From contig NZ_JAAMOW010000007.1 of assembly GCF_011067135.1 (NCBI RefSeq), forward strand, positions 1-64,000: DNA of 64,000 bases, read 5' to 3'. The DNA comes from Solimonas terrae. GTDB taxonomy: Bacteria; Pseudomonadota; Gammaproteobacteria; Nevskiales; Nevskiaceae. A program made the translations under genes and the position numbers. The notes beneath the pieces were generated by a model that had not been told where the DNA came from, ran no database searches, and was given only the letters and a program-made list of their open reading frames with translations. Position 1 is the stretch's first letter. Every line of letters starts with the position of its first letter. This document shows positions 40,142 to 51,391 of this stretch, in pieces.

Positions 40142-40785
40142 CAAGCCGCCTTCCTGCCCTGCTGGCTGGCGCGCCGGATCTGTTCGAGCAGCGTCGTGAT
40201 CTGCCCGTTCTTGGTCTTCAGCGCCGCCTTGTTGACGACCAGACGCGAACTGACCTGACAGATGATCTCGGTTTCAACCAGACCATTAGCGCGCAACGTC
40301 GAGCCGGTCGCAACCAGATCGACAATGACGTCGGCCAGCCCGACCAGTGGCGCGAGTTCCATCGAGCCGTACAGCTTGATGATCTCGACCTGCTCACCCT
40401 TGTCGGCAAAATGCCGGCGCGTGATTTCCGGATACTTGGTGGCGACGCGCAGACGCCGACGCGGATCGCGCGGCAGCGCATCCTTCCTCGCGGCGACCGA
40501 CAGCCGGCACTTGGCGATGTCCAGATCGAGCGGCTCGTACAGTTCGGCGCTGCCGTTTTCCATCAGCACATCCTTGCCGACGATGCCGAGATCGGCGGCA
40601 CCGTACTCGACGTAGGTCGGCACATCGGTCGGCCGGATGATCAGCAGCGAGACGCCGGGCGTGCGCGACGGCACACGCAGCAGGCGATCGATGTCGCCGG
40701 CGGGATCGAGGCCGATGCGGGCCAGAAACGGCAGGCTTTCTTCGAGGATGCGGCCCTTGGAAAGGGCCAGGGTCAGGGCGGTCAT
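40141..40785 (-). CDS. hisG: ATP phosphoribosyltransferase, short form
   Basis: HisG starts histidine synthesis by joining ATP and PRPP. At 214 residues it is the short form, which in the family needs the regulatory subunit HisZ; no hisZ is in the window. Motifs: [55 protein letters not shown] and [21 protein letters not shown] -10-like hexamer lies 38-44 bases upstream (40824-40829). Confidence 0.96.
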   Translation of the reverse strand: MTALTLALSKGRILEESLPFLARIGLDPAGDIDRLLRVPSRTPGVSLLIIRPTDVPTYVEYGAADLGIVGKDVLMENGSAELYEPLDLDIAKCRLSVAARKDALPRDPRRRLRVATKYPEITRRHFADKGEQVEIIKLYGSMELAPLVGLADVIVDLVATGSTLRANGLVETEIICQVSSRLVVNKAALKTKNGQITTLLEQIRRASQQGRKAA

Positions 40786-40870
40786 CGCCGTATCGCTCTA
40801 GGGAAAAACACTCAGGGGGCGCGATTGTACCCGCAGCCTCGTGACACCGCGCGCACGCGCCGGGCGCCCG

Positions 40871-41716
40871 TCAGGCGGCCGCCTTGGGATCGCGCAGATA
40901 GACGGTCTTCTGCCGGCCGTCGGCCGATTTGCGTTCGTCGATCTCGAACAGGCCGGCGGCAGCCACCAGTTCGCTGAGTTTCCTGTACCCGTAATTACGC
41001 GAGTCGAAGTCGGCGCGACGCTTGGCGATCAGATTGCCGACCGCGCCCAGCGTCGCCCAGCCGTCGTCGTCGGCGGCATCGTCGATCGCCTCCGCCAGCA
41101 GCTCGTGCAGTTCGACATCGGTCTTCGGATCGCTCTTGGCATCGTGGCGAACATCGGCAGGACGTTCGGCCTCGGCCGGCTGCGCCGTCGGGCGCTGCGG
41201 CTTCTTCGCGGCCCGCGCCTTGGCCGGCGGCAGCGTTGCCGCTTCATTCCCCTTCTCGGGCCTGGCTTTCGGGGCGGCCCCGCGCAGCACATCGAGATAG
41301 ATGAACTTGTCGCAGGCGGCGCGCAGCGACACCGGTGTCTTGCGTTCGCCGAAGCCGTAGACGGTCAGGCCGGCTTCACGCAGGCGCGACGCCAGGCCGG
41401 TGAAATCGCTGTCGCTGGACACCAGGCAGAAACCGTCGAAGCGTTCGCTGTACAGCAAATCCATCGCGTCGATGATCATGCGGCTGTCGGTCGCGTTCTT
41501 GCCGGTCGTGTAGCCGAACTGCTGGATCGGCTGGATCGCGAGGTCCAGCAGCACCTTCTTCCAGCCTTTCAGGTTGTCGGTCGTCCAGTCGCCGTAGATG
41601 CGCTTGACGTTGGCCGTACCGTACTTCGCGATTTCGGCGAGCAGCGCGGTGGCAATCGACGGCTGCGTGTTGTCGGCATCGATCAGCACGGCGAGCTTCT
41701 TGGTCGGTTCCGCCAT
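40871..41716 (-). CDS. NYN (PIN-like) domain protein with C-terminal OST-HTH/LOTUS-like domain
   Basis: A 281-residue protein. Residues 1-140 are a NYN domain with the acidic residues of PIN-like ribonucleases (LAVLIDADNTQ, NATDSRMIIDAMDLL, GFCLVSSDSDFTGLASRLRE, VYGFGERKTPVSLRAACDKF). An Ala/Pro/Lys-rich linker spans about 145-200. The C-terminal 75 residues (LHELLAEAIDDAADDDGWAT, LGAVGNLIAKRRADFDSRNY, YRKLSELVAAAGLFEIDER) match the OST-HTH/LOTUS pattern, an RNA-binding module. It probably cleaves or binds RNA. It separates hisG from murA, genes that are often directly adjacent. Confidence 0.85.
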   Translation of the reverse strand: MAEPTKKLAVLIDADNTQPSIATALLAEIAKYGTANVKRIYGDWTTDNLKGWKKVLLDLAIQPIQQFGYTTGKNATDSRMIIDAMDLLYSERFDGFCLVSSDSDFTGLASRLREAGLTVYGFGERKTPVSLRAACDKFIYLDVLRGAAPKARPEKGNEAATLPPAKARAAKKPQRPTAQPAEAERPADVRHDAKSDPKTDVELHELLAEAIDDAADDDGWATLGAVGNLIAKRRADFDSRNYGYRKLSELVAAAGLFEIDERKSADGRQKTVYLRDPKAAA

Positions 41717-41854
41717 GACAGGACCTCAGCGCAGGTGAAATTTGCGTCGCAAGCGACGACCGGTGCGCCACCGCGGCGACGCCTTCGCAGCGTACATCAG
41801 GACGTGCGGCCTGCGGGCGGTCTGCGCCAGGGGCAGCGCCGATCGCGATCAGGG

Positions 41855-43156
<1,302 letters not shown>

Positions 43157-43195
43157 TCAGGCGATTCGCGGTTTCGTTACCCGAATCGGAAGGGC

Positions 43196-43420
43196 TCAGG
43201 CGACCCGCGTCGTGAGCTTCAACGCGTGAATCTCGCGCCCCATCTTCTCGCCGAGTGTCGCGTAGACCAGACGATGCTGGGCAAGCAGCGCCTTGCCGGC
43301 GAACTCGGCGCTGACCACCATGGCTTCGAAGTGCTGGCCGTCGTCACCGATGACGGTGACCTGCGCGCCCGGCAGGCCGGTTTCGATCAACTGGCGGATT
43401 TCATCTTTGGTCATGGTCAT
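43196..43420 (-). CDS. BolA-family protein (IbaG type)
   Basis: A 74-residue protein with the BolA fold (KDEIRQLIETGLPGAQVTVI, HFEAMVVSAEFAGKALLAQH, RLVYATLGEKMGREIHALKL). BolA proteins partner monothiol glutaredoxins in iron-sulfur handling; the position next to murA is that of ibaG. The start is the first of two ATGs (43418-43420), which overlaps the permease stop. Confidence 0.88.
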   Translation of the reverse strand: MTMTKDEIRQLIETGLPGAQVTVIGDDGQHFEAMVVSAEFAGKALLAQHRLVYATLGEKMGREIHALKLTTRVA

Positions 43421-44180
43421 CGCTTCAGCTTGTAGCCGGTGACGAGCATCCACATGCAGACCGCGGAGGCCAGGGCGAAGAAACCGAAACTCCACAGCAC
43501 GCTGTAGAGGATCGGCACGTCGGCGTGACCGAAGAAGCCGTAGCGGAAGCCGTCGATCATGTAGAAGAACGGATTGAAATGGCTGGCCTTGAACCAGAGC
43601 GGCGGCAAGGCGTGCACCGAGTAGAACACGCCGGACAGAAACGACAGCGGCGTGATGAAGAAATTGGTGAACGCGGCGATGTGATCGAACTTTTCGGCGA
43701 CGATGCCGGCAATCAGCCCGAGCGCCGCCAGACTGCCGGCCGACAACACGAACATCACGAGCAGCGCCAGCGGCGCATGAATCGGCAGATGCACGAACGG
43801 CACCGTGACCAGCAGCATTGCGCAGGCGACCAGCATGCAGCGGAACAGCGCCGCGATGATGTACGCGCCGAACCATTCCAGCGGCCCGAGCGGCGCCATC
43901 TGCAGGAATACCAGATTGCCCATCATCTTCGATTGCGTGAGGCTGGACGAGGTGTTGGCGAATGCATTCTGGATCACCGTCATCATCACCAGGCCCGGCA
44001 CCAGGAATTCGCCGTAGCCGACGCCAGGGTAGACCGGCGCCCGGCCTTTCATCGCCTGCGCGAACACCAGCAGATACAGCAGCGCGGTAATGACGGGTGC
44101 AATGACGGTCTGGCCGAGGACCGACCAGAAGCGCATCACTTCCTTCTTCAGCAAGGTGACGAAGCCGAGTTGATCGGGGC

Positions 44181-44184
<4 letters not shown>
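43417..44184 (-). CDS. yadH: ABC-2 type transporter permease (YadH-like)
   Basis: A 255-residue protein with six predicted membrane segments and the ABC-2 permease signature (LVPGLVMMTVIQNAFANTSS, SKMMGNLVFLQMAPLGPLEW, LSFLSGVFYSVHALPPLW, NPFFYMIDGFRYGFFG). It forms an exporter with the adjacent YadG-like ATPase; the substrate is unknown. Start ATG at 44182-44184 overlaps the ATPase stop. Confidence 0.88.
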
Positions 44185-45152
<968 letters not shown>

Positions 45153-45163
45153 GGAAGACCGTC

Positions 45164-45169
45164 ATTATA
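45164..45169 (-). promoter_or_regulatory. -10 element TATAAT upstream of yadG
   Basis: A perfect -10 hexamer on the minus strand ends 12 bases before the yadG ATG. With a start of transcription about 7 bases on, the leader would be about 5 bases. No clear -35 is present. Confidence 0.45.
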
Positions 45170-45199
45170 CGGCCGTACACGGCCCACCCAGCGACGATC

Positions 45200-46669
45200 T
45201 TGAGCAAAAAGCCCGAATCCCGGACCTCGACCGCCATCGTCTGGTTCCGCCGCGACCTGCGCCTGACCGACAACCCGGCACTACAGGCGGCACTGGCGCG
45301 TCACGAACGCATCGTGCCGGTGTTCGTCGCCGATTTCGCGGCCGAGGCGTCGTGGGCGCCCGGGGCCGCCAGCCGCTGGTGGCTGCATCACAGTCTGGTC
45401 CGGCTCGAAAACGCGTTCGCCGGCCGCGGCAACGCCCTGCTGATCCGCCGTGGCGCCAGCCTCGCCGAACTGCGCCGCCTGATTGCGGAGACCGGCGCCG
45501 AAGCGGTGTACTGGAATCGCCTGTACGAGCCGGCGCTGATCGAGCGCGATCGCGTCGTCAAGGCGGCGCTGCGCGAGGACGGAATCATTGCGCAGAGCTT
45601 CCGCGCCGCGCTGTGGCACGAACCCTGGAATCTGAAGACCGCTGCCGGCGAACCGTATCGCGTGTTCACGCCGTTCTGGCGCAAGCTCGTCGGCGAGCTG
45701 CCGCCGTTGCAGATTCACGCCGCCCCGGCCCGGATCAAGGGCCTTTCGGGCAAAGTGGCCGGCCTGTCGCCCGACGCGCTGGAACTGCTGCCGAAGCTTG
45801 ACTGGGACACGGGCTTCTATGCGCGCTGGCGGCCCGGCGAAGACGGCGCGCTGCACGCCCTCGACAATTTCGTGCGCGGCGGCCTCGGCCATTACACCGA
45901 CGGTCGCAATTTGCCGGCGCGCCGCGACACCACCGGCTTGTCGCCGCACCTGCATTTCGGCGAGATCTCGCCCCAGCAGATCCGCGCCGCGATCGTCCGG
46001 CGGGCTGGCGGCATCGCCAGGCTCGAAGCCGACGGCGAACAGGTGCTGCGCGAACTCGGCTGGCGCGAATTCGCCCACCATCTGCTGTTCCATTTTCCGC
46101 AGACGCCCGAGCACCCCCTGCAGACGAAATTCGCCGACATGCCGTGGCGCCCGGCGAAAAGCCGCGCTGCCGACCTGGCCGCCTGGCAGCGCGGCCGCAC
46201 CGGTATCCCGATCGTCGACGCCGGCATGCGCGAGCTGTGGACCACCGGCTGGATGCACAACCGCGTGCGCATGATCGTGGCGTCGTTTCTCACCAAGAAC
46301 CTGCTGATTCCCTGGCAGGACGGCGCGCGCTGGTTCTGGGACACACTGCTCGATGCCGACCTCGCGAACAACACGCTCGGCTGGCAATGGACCGCGGGCT
46401 GCGGCGCCGATGCCGCCCCGTACTTCCGCATCTTCAATCCGCTGCTGCAGGCGGAGAAATTCGACGCCGACGGCGCCTACCTGCGCCAGTGGCTGCCGGA
46501 ACTCGCCACCCTGCCGGCCGACGCGCTGCGAGCGCCCTGGCTGGCGCGGCCCGAGGTACTGAATCGCGGCGGCATCCGTCTCGGCACCGACTATCCGGCG
46601 CCGATCGTCGATCTGGCGGCATCGCGCAAACGCGCGCTGGCGGCCTACGCCACCATCAAATCGGCCTGA
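45200..46669 (+). CDS. phrB: Deoxyribodipyrimidine photolyase
   Basis: This enzyme repairs UV-induced cyclobutane dimers using light, FADH and an antenna chromophore. The protein is about 489 residues: an N-terminal antenna domain (IVWFRRDLRLTDNPALQAAL) and a C-terminal FAD domain (LSPHLHFGEISPQQIRAAI, LGWREFAHHLLFHFP, GIPIVDAGMRELWTTGWMHN, DGARWFWDTLLDADLANNTL, GWQWTAGCGADAAPYFRIFN). The TTG at 45200 is chosen because the frame further up overlaps the divergent yadG start; it lacks a strong ribosome site, so the start is uncertain. Confidence 0.93.
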   Translation: MSKKPESRTSTAIVWFRRDLRLTDNPALQAALARHERIVPVFVADFAAEASWAPGAASRWWLHHSLVRLENAFAGRGNALLIRRGASLAELRRLIAETGAEAVYWNRLYEPALIERDRVVKAALREDGIIAQSFRAALWHEPWNLKTAAGEPYRVFTPFWRKLVGELPPLQIHAAPARIKGLSGKVAGLSPDALELLPKLDWDTGFYARWRPGEDGALHALDNFVRGGLGHYTDGRNLPARRDTTGLSPHLHFGEISPQQIRAAIVRRAGGIARLEADGEQVLRELGWREFAHHLLFHFPQTPEHPLQTKFADMPWRPAKSRAADLAAWQRGRTGIPIVDAGMRELWTTGWMHNRVRMIVASFLTKNLLIPWQDGARWFWDTLLDADLANNTLGWQWTAGCGADAAPYFRIFNPLLQAEKFDADGAYLRQWLPELATLPADALRAPWLARPEVLNRGGIRLGTDYPAPIVDLAASRKRALAAYATIKSA

Positions 46670-46740
46670 GCCGCCGTCGGCGCCGGCCGGCCGGCCGGTA
46701 TACTGGGCGACCCCAAACGAGGCCAACGTTCTTGGAACGC

Positions 46741-47712
46741 ATGGATTCCGCAAAGCTGCAAAGCCTGGGCCGCCGAGCCATCGAGATCGAACGCGACGCG
46801 CTCAGCGCGCTGCTGCCGCGCATCGATGCTCGCTTCGCGCGCGCCTGCGAACTGATGCTCGCCTGCACCGGCCGCGTGGTCGTCACCGGCATGGGCAAAT
46901 CCGGGCACGTCGGCAACAAGATCGCCGCGACCCTGGCATCGACCGGCACACCGGCGTTCTTCGTGCATCCCGGCGAAGCGAGCCACGGCGATCTCGGCAT
47001 GATCACGCGCCAGGACGTCGTGCTGGCGATGTCGTATTCCGGCGAGACCGCCGAAATCGTCACGCTGCTGCCGCTGTTCAAGCGCATGGCCGCACCGCTG
47101 ATCGCGATGACCGGCAAGCCGCGCTCGACGCTGGCGATGGCCGCGGACGTGCACCTCGACGTGTCGGTCGACAAGGAAGCCTGCCCGCTGAATCTGGCGC
47201 CGACCGCCAGCACGACGGCGACGCTGGCGATGGGCGATGCGCTGGCCGTCGCACTGCTCGAAGCACGCGGCTTCACACCCGAGGATTTCGCGCTGTCGCA
47301 TCCGGGCGGCTCGCTCGGCCGCAAACTGCTGCTCAAGGTCGGCGACGTGATGCAGAGCGGCGACCGTCTGCCGAAGGTGTCGCCGGAGACCCGGCTCAGC
47401 GCCGCGCTGCTGGAAATGTCGCGCAAGGGCATGGGCCTGACCGCGATCGTCGATACCGAGGATCGCGTGCTCGGCGTGTTCACGGACGGCGATTTGCGCC
47501 GTGTGCTCGATCAGGGCATCGATGTCCGCGAAGTGCGCGTCGACGCCGTCATGACGCGCGGCGGCAAGACCGTGCGCGGCTCGCAACTCGCCGCCGAGGC
47601 AGTCGCGCTGATGGAAAAGCACAAGATCACGGCGCTGCTGATCGAAGACGAAGCCGGACATCTGCAGGGTGTCGTGCACATGCACGACCTGCTGCGTGCG
47701 GGCGTCGTCTGA
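46741..47712 (+). CDS. kdsD: D-arabinose-5-phosphate isomerase
   Basis: KdsD converts ribulose-5-phosphate to arabinose-5-phosphate for KDO. The 323-residue protein has a SIS domain (VVVTGMGKSGHVGNKIAATL, AMSYSGETAEIVTLLPLFKR, NLAPTASTTATLAMGDALAV) and a C-terminal CBS pair (about 205-323: VGDVMQSGDRLPKVSPETRL, VFTDGDLRRVLDQG). The ATG at 46741 is used; TATACT at 46699-46704 may be its -10. It starts the kdsDC-lptCAB run. Confidence 0.96.
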   Translation: MDSAKLQSLGRRAIEIERDALSALLPRIDARFARACELMLACTGRVVVTGMGKSGHVGNKIAATLASTGTPAFFVHPGEASHGDLGMITRQDVVLAMSYSGETAEIVTLLPLFKRMAAPLIAMTGKPRSTLAMAADVHLDVSVDKEACPLNLAPTASTTATLAMGDALAVALLEARGFTPEDFALSHPGGSLGRKLLLKVGDVMQSGDRLPKVSPETRLSAALLEMSRKGMGLTAIVDTEDRVLGVFTDGDLRRVLDQGIDVREVRVDAVMTRGGKTVRGSQLAAEAVALMEKHKITALLIEDEAGHLQGVVHMHDLLRAGVV

Positions 47713-47737
47713 TGCGCACGCCGGCACGGATACGCGC

Positions 47738-48250
47738 ATGAAGCGGCTGGACGACGCGGAACTGCAGGCGCGCGCGGCGAACATCCGCTGCCTGTTCCTC
47801 GACATCGACGGGGTCCTGACCGACGGCAAGCTCTACATCGGCGCCAACGGTGAAGAAACCAAGACCAACTACGTGCGCGACGGTCTCGGCATCAGGATGA
47901 TGCTGAAGGCCGGCCTGCAGGTTGCCGTGATCAGCGGCCGCCCGTCCGAATCGATGCGCGCGCGCCTGAGCTGGCTTGGTGTCGAGCACATCGCGCTCGA
48001 CACCGAAGACAAGGCGCCGGCCTACGTCCGCATCCGCGATGCGCTCGGCCTCGCCGACGCGCAATGCGCACACATGGGCGACGACACGCCGGACCTGCCG
48101 CTGATGGAACGCGTCGCGCTCGCGCTCAGCGTCGCCGACGCGCATCCAAAGGCACTGAGCGCCGCACACTGGGTTTCGCGCTACAACGGCGGCAACGGCG
48201 CCGTGCGCGAAGCGATCGATCTGATCCTCGAAGCGCAGGGCCGGGCATGA
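47738..48250 (+). CDS. kdsC: KDO-8-phosphate phosphatase
   Basis: KdsC dephosphorylates KDO-8-P. The 170-residue HAD-superfamily protein has LFLDIDGVLTDGKLYIGANG (motif I with both aspartates), VAVISGRPSESMRARLSWLG (motif II) and HMGDDTPDLPLMERV (motif III). It is of the cap-less, tetrameric type. Its stop overlaps the lptC ATG. Confidence 0.96.
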   Translation: MKRLDDAELQARAANIRCLFLDIDGVLTDGKLYIGANGEETKTNYVRDGLGIRMMLKAGLQVAVISGRPSESMRARLSWLGVEHIALDTEDKAPAYVRIRDALGLADAQCAHMGDDTPDLPLMERVALALSVADAHPKALSAAHWVSRYNGGNGAVREAIDLILEAQGRA

Positions 48251-48816
48251 GCAGGCTGTGCGCCTGGCTGCCGTTCGTGCTGCTGATCGCGGCAGCCGCG
48301 TACATCGTCTCGCACAGCATGCGGCGCAACGCGGAACTCGCCGGCGGCACGCCGGCGGCCGGCGAACGCGTGCCGACCTATGTCGCCGATCAGGCGACCT
48401 GGGTGCGCTATGGAGTCGACGGCACGCCGCAGGTGCGCGCGCAGGCCGAACGCATCGACTACTACGATGACCGCTCGATCGCGATGACCGCGGTGGTCGT
48501 CGACAGGCTGGGCGGCACGCAGGGCCACTGGCATCTGGAAGCCGCGCGCGGCAGCGTGCCGCCGGACGCGCAGCGCATGCTGCTGCAGCCGGACGTGGCG
48601 ATCCGCGGCGAGACGGCATCCGATCTGCCGACCACCATCGCCGCGCGCGATGTCTGGGTGGACTGGCAGCTGCGCACGATCAGCTCCGACCAGCCGGTGC
48701 AAGGCAGTGCGCCGAATCGCGCCGTTTCCGCGAAAGGCTGGCAGACCGATTTCGACGCCACGCACATCCAGATGAAGGGCAATGTGGAGGTTCAGTACGA
48801 TGCGCCCAGCCGCTAG
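48247..48816 (+). CDS. lptC: LPS export protein LptC
   Basis: LptC is the inner-membrane bitopic component that passes LPS from LptB2FG to LptA. The 189-residue protein has one N-terminal span (LCAWLPFVLLIAAAAYIVS) and a periplasmic beta-jellyroll ([57 protein letters not shown]). Start ATG overlaps the kdsC stop; the end overlaps the lptA start region. Confidence 0.9.
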   Translation: MSRLCAWLPFVLLIAAAAYIVSHSMRRNAELAGGTPAAGERVPTYVADQATWVRYGVDGTPQVRAQAERIDYYDDRSIAMTAVVVDRLGGTQGHWHLEAARGSVPPDAQRMLLQPDVAIRGETASDLPTTIAARDVWVDWQLRTISSDQPVQGSAPNRAVSAKGWQTDFDATHIQMKGNVEVQYDAPSR

Positions 48817-49435
48817 TGTTTCGGTCCTTGTCGGCCTGGTGCTGAGCACCGGCGCGCTCGCCGCCGAACCGTCGGCGCCCGCGGCCGCAGCGCCGGCAGG
48901 CGCGACGGCGACCAAGGCCGATGCCAAGCCGGACGCTCGCAGCCAGGCGGAGGAAATGCGCCCGACCGGACCGGTCACGGTCAAGGCCGACAGCGCCGAA
49001 TGGGTACAGAACAATCAGATGAAGTACACCGGCAACGTGTCGATGACATCCGACACTCTGGTCGTGCACGGCGACACGATGGAAGTGCACCAGGCCGCCG
49101 ACGGCCAGTTCGAAGCCTGGATTCACGGCCAGCCGGCGACGATGGACCACGCCGCCGACCCGCAGGCGACCGGCGCGGCGGCCAGGCCGCTGCATGCCGA
49201 GGCCAGGGAAATCCACTACGACTCGCAAAGCGGCACGGCCGATCTTACCGGCGGCGCGCACGTCAAACGCGGCGACGACGAGGTCGACGGCGAGACCATC
49301 GGCTATGTCGTGCCGGAGCGTCGCATCCGCGCCGCCAGTGGCGGCAATGGTCAGGTGACGATCACCTTCCAGCCGCCGCCGGCAAAAAGTCAGGGCCCGT
49401 CATCCGACAAGAAACCGAAGGCGAAGACACCGTGA
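48800..49435 (+). CDS. lptA: LPS transport protein LptA
   Basis: LptA forms the periplasmic bridge for LPS. From the ATG at 48800, with GGAGG upstream, it is 211 residues: signal peptide ([18 protein letters not shown]), an Ala/Pro-rich linker of about 35 residues, and an OstA-fold domain ([60 protein letters not shown]). The low-complexity linker after the signal is longer than usual. Confidence 0.92.
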   Translation: MRPAASVSVLVGLVLSTGALAAEPSAPAAAAPAGATATKADAKPDARSQAEEMRPTGPVTVKADSAEWVQNNQMKYTGNVSMTSDTLVVHGDTMEVHQAADGQFEAWIHGQPATMDHAADPQATGAAARPLHAEAREIHYDSQSGTADLTGGAHVKRGDDEVDGETIGYVVPERRIRAASGGNGQVTITFQPPPAKSQGPSSDKKPKAKTP

Positions 49436-50166
49436 GCAGCTCCTCGACCCTGTCGGCATTCGCGCTGGTCAAGCGCTTCAAGAAGCGCAATGTGGTGCGC
49501 GATGTCTCGCTGTCGGTGACCAGCGGCGAGATCGTCGGCCTGCTCGGTCCGAACGGTGCCGGCAAGACCACGTCGTTCTACATGATCGTCGGCCTGATTC
49601 CGGCGGACGGCGGCCGCATCGAACTCGACGGCAAGGACATCACGGCACTGCCGATGCACGCCCGTGCGCGGCTCGGTCTCGGCTACCTGCCGCAGGAGGC
49701 CAGCGTGTTCCGCAAGCTGTCGGTCAAGGACAACATCCTCGCGATCCTCGAACTGCGCAAGGATCTGAGCGCCGATCAGCGCGAATCCGAACTGGAGCGC
49801 CTGCTCAGCGAACTGCACATCACGCACATCCGCGAGGCCGAAGGCCAGGCGCTGTCCGGCGGCGAGCGGCGGCGCGTCGAGATCGCCCGCGCACTGGCCG
49901 CCAATCCGCGCTTCATCCTGCTCGACGAACCGTTCGCCGGCGTCGATCCGATCGCGGTCGGCGACATCCAGCAGATCGTCCATCATCTGAAGGAACGTGG
50001 CATCGGCGTGCTGATCACCGATCACAACGTGCGCGAAACCCTGTCGCTCTGCGAACGCGCCTACATCCTCGCCGAAGGCCAGGTGATCGCCGAAGGCTCG
50101 CCGGACGCGTTGCTCTCCAACGAGACGGTGCGCAAGGTTTATCTCGGCGAACAGTTCCGGCTCTGA
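49432..50166 (+). CDS. lptB: LPS export ABC transporter ATPase LptB
   Basis: LptB powers LPS extraction with LptFG. The 244-residue ATPase shows [80 protein letters not shown] and [23 protein letters not shown] start overlaps the lptA stop. The genes that often follow (rpoN, hpf, ptsN) are absent: a convergent DUF817 gene overlaps its last 28 bases. Confidence 0.97.
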   Translation: MSSSSTLSAFALVKRFKKRNVVRDVSLSVTSGEIVGLLGPNGAGKTTSFYMIVGLIPADGGRIELDGKDITALPMHARARLGLGYLPQEASVFRKLSVKDNILAILELRKDLSADQRESELERLLSELHITHIREAEGQALSGGERRRVEIARALAANPRFILLDEPFAGVDPIAVGDIQQIVHHLKERGIGVLITDHNVRETLSLCERAYILAEGQVIAEGSPDALLSNETVRKVYLGEQFRL

Positions 50167-50987
50167 TCGAAGCCGGCGAGCGAAGGATGGCGCAGGCGCG
50201 ACAGCAGGAACGAGCCGCCATCCGGAACCCCGAGTGAGGCCTTCAGACCCTTGAGGCGCGCGATCAGCACGAAACTGAGAATCACCAGCAGCGCCCAGGA
50301 ACTGATCTTCGCGTAGTGCACGCTGTGCCAGACATCGCGCTGATCCGGATAGCGCCAGGCGCCGAAGAACGTCGCAATGTTCTCGGCCAGCCAGATGAAA
50401 AAGCCGATCAGCAGGAACGACAGCACCAGCGGCACGCCGTAGCGGCGCTCGCCGACGCGAAAGTCAACGCGCGTCTTCCACATCAGGGCGACCAGCGCCG
50501 CCGCCAGACCCCAGCGCTGATCCGGAATCCAGGCATTCGTGAAGAAGTTCACGTACAGCAGGATCGCGAACAGATTGGCGACGTCGCTCGGATACTCGCT
50601 GAAATGCAGATCGAAGCGGCGGAACGCCTGCACGATGTAGCTCGCGACCGCGGCGTACATGAAGCCGCTGTACAGCGGCACGCCCCGGAATTTCGTATAG
50701 GCGAATTCCGGATACGCCCAGGAACCGTGATGCGTCTTGAACAGTTCCAGCGCCAGGCCGAAAACGTGGAACAGGCAGATGACCAGCGCCTCGTCGAGGG
50801 TCTCGATGCGGGTCAGCAGCATCAGTGCCTGTACCGCCAGGCACCAGAGCAGCAGAAAGTCATAGCGCGGAATCGGCAAGCTCAGGAACTTGCTGAGCGC
50901 CAGCCCGCCGAAGATCGCCACCGCGAACAAGCAGCACTGCGCCTCGATGCGCGCGAACAGCAGCAGATCGCGCAATGCAGTCAGCAC
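50139..50987 (-). CDS. DUF817 integral membrane protein
   Basis: A 282-residue protein with about eight membrane segments and the DUF817 pattern ([100 protein letters not shown]). Function unknown. The start is GTG (50985-50987) without a ribosome site of its own; a short frame with a good one ends just inside it. Its 3' end overlaps convergent lptB by 28 bases. Confidence 0.85.
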   Translation of the reverse strand: MLTALRDLLLFARIEAQCCLFAVAIFGGLALSKFLSLPIPRYDFLLLWCLAVQALMLLTRIETLDEALVICLFHVFGLALELFKTHHGSWAYPEFAYTKFRGVPLYSGFMYAAVASYIVQAFRRFDLHFSEYPSDVANLFAILLYVNFFTNAWIPDQRWGLAAALVALMWKTRVDFRVGERRYGVPLVLSFLLIGFFIWLAENIATFFGAWRYPDQRDVWHSVHYAKISSWALLVILSFVLIARLKGLKASLGVPDGGSFLLSRLRHPSLAGFDQSRNCSPR

Positions 50988-51037
50988 GGCCGAATCAGTC
51001 TGCGCCCGCCACCGAGCGGAATCGCTCTCATGCTCAT
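50981..51037 (-). CDS. Possible 18-residue leader peptide upstream of the DUF817 gene
   Basis: A short frame ([18 protein letters not shown]) starts at the ATG 51035-51037 behind GGAGC at optimal spacing and ends in TGA at 50981-50983, overlapping the GTG of the DUF817 gene. It could couple translation into that gene. No known family; chance cannot be excluded. Confidence 0.3.
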   Translation of the reverse strand: MSMRAIPLGGGRRLIRPC

Positions 51038-51084
51038 CGTCTGCTCCGAATCTCTGGGTCTACGACGCAGTCACCCACCTGGCG

Positions 51085-51117
51085 CAAAAAGGCACAAGGC
51101 CCGTTCGACGGGCCTTG
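51085..51117 (-). terminator. Rho-independent terminator downstream of argG
   Basis: On the minus strand CAAGGCCCG pairs perfectly with CGGGCCTTG around a 5-base loop; TTTTT follows 4 bases later. It lies 275 bases after the argG stop and 130 bases after the argG tail fragment. Confidence 0.8.
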
Positions 51118-51246
51118 CGCTAGATACTTCGCGGACGCTCGCTGAGTCGCCGTCGCGAGCAGTGCCGAGGTCGCGTCTGTCGCGCACAGCTGTGCTGAAG
51201 CACAGCGAGCACGGCAGGCGCGAGATCGGCGCGCGCAGCAGGCGAA

Positions 51247-51303
51247 TCAGCGAGCGTCGCGCTTGGCACCGGTCCGCAGGCGCAGGCCGTTGAGGCGAAT
51301 GAA
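51247..51303 (-). pseudogene. Detached second argG C-terminus (18 codons and stop)
   Basis: Minus-strand codons read [18 protein letters not shown] and stop, against [18 protein letters not shown] and stop in argG. The DNA differs at five synonymous codons and one amino acid. Homology begins abruptly at the F codon. The 88 bases between this fragment and argG contain a 7-bp hairpin (51332-51348) but no gene; 51118-51246 shows nothing recognisable. Confidence 0.85.
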
Positions 51304-51391
51304 GCAGAGCCGCGAGCCAGCCGGCGAGGGACCCGCGCGCAGCGCGGGATCGACGGCAAGGCGAGTCGGCTCCCAGGGCTTCAGCCGCTGC

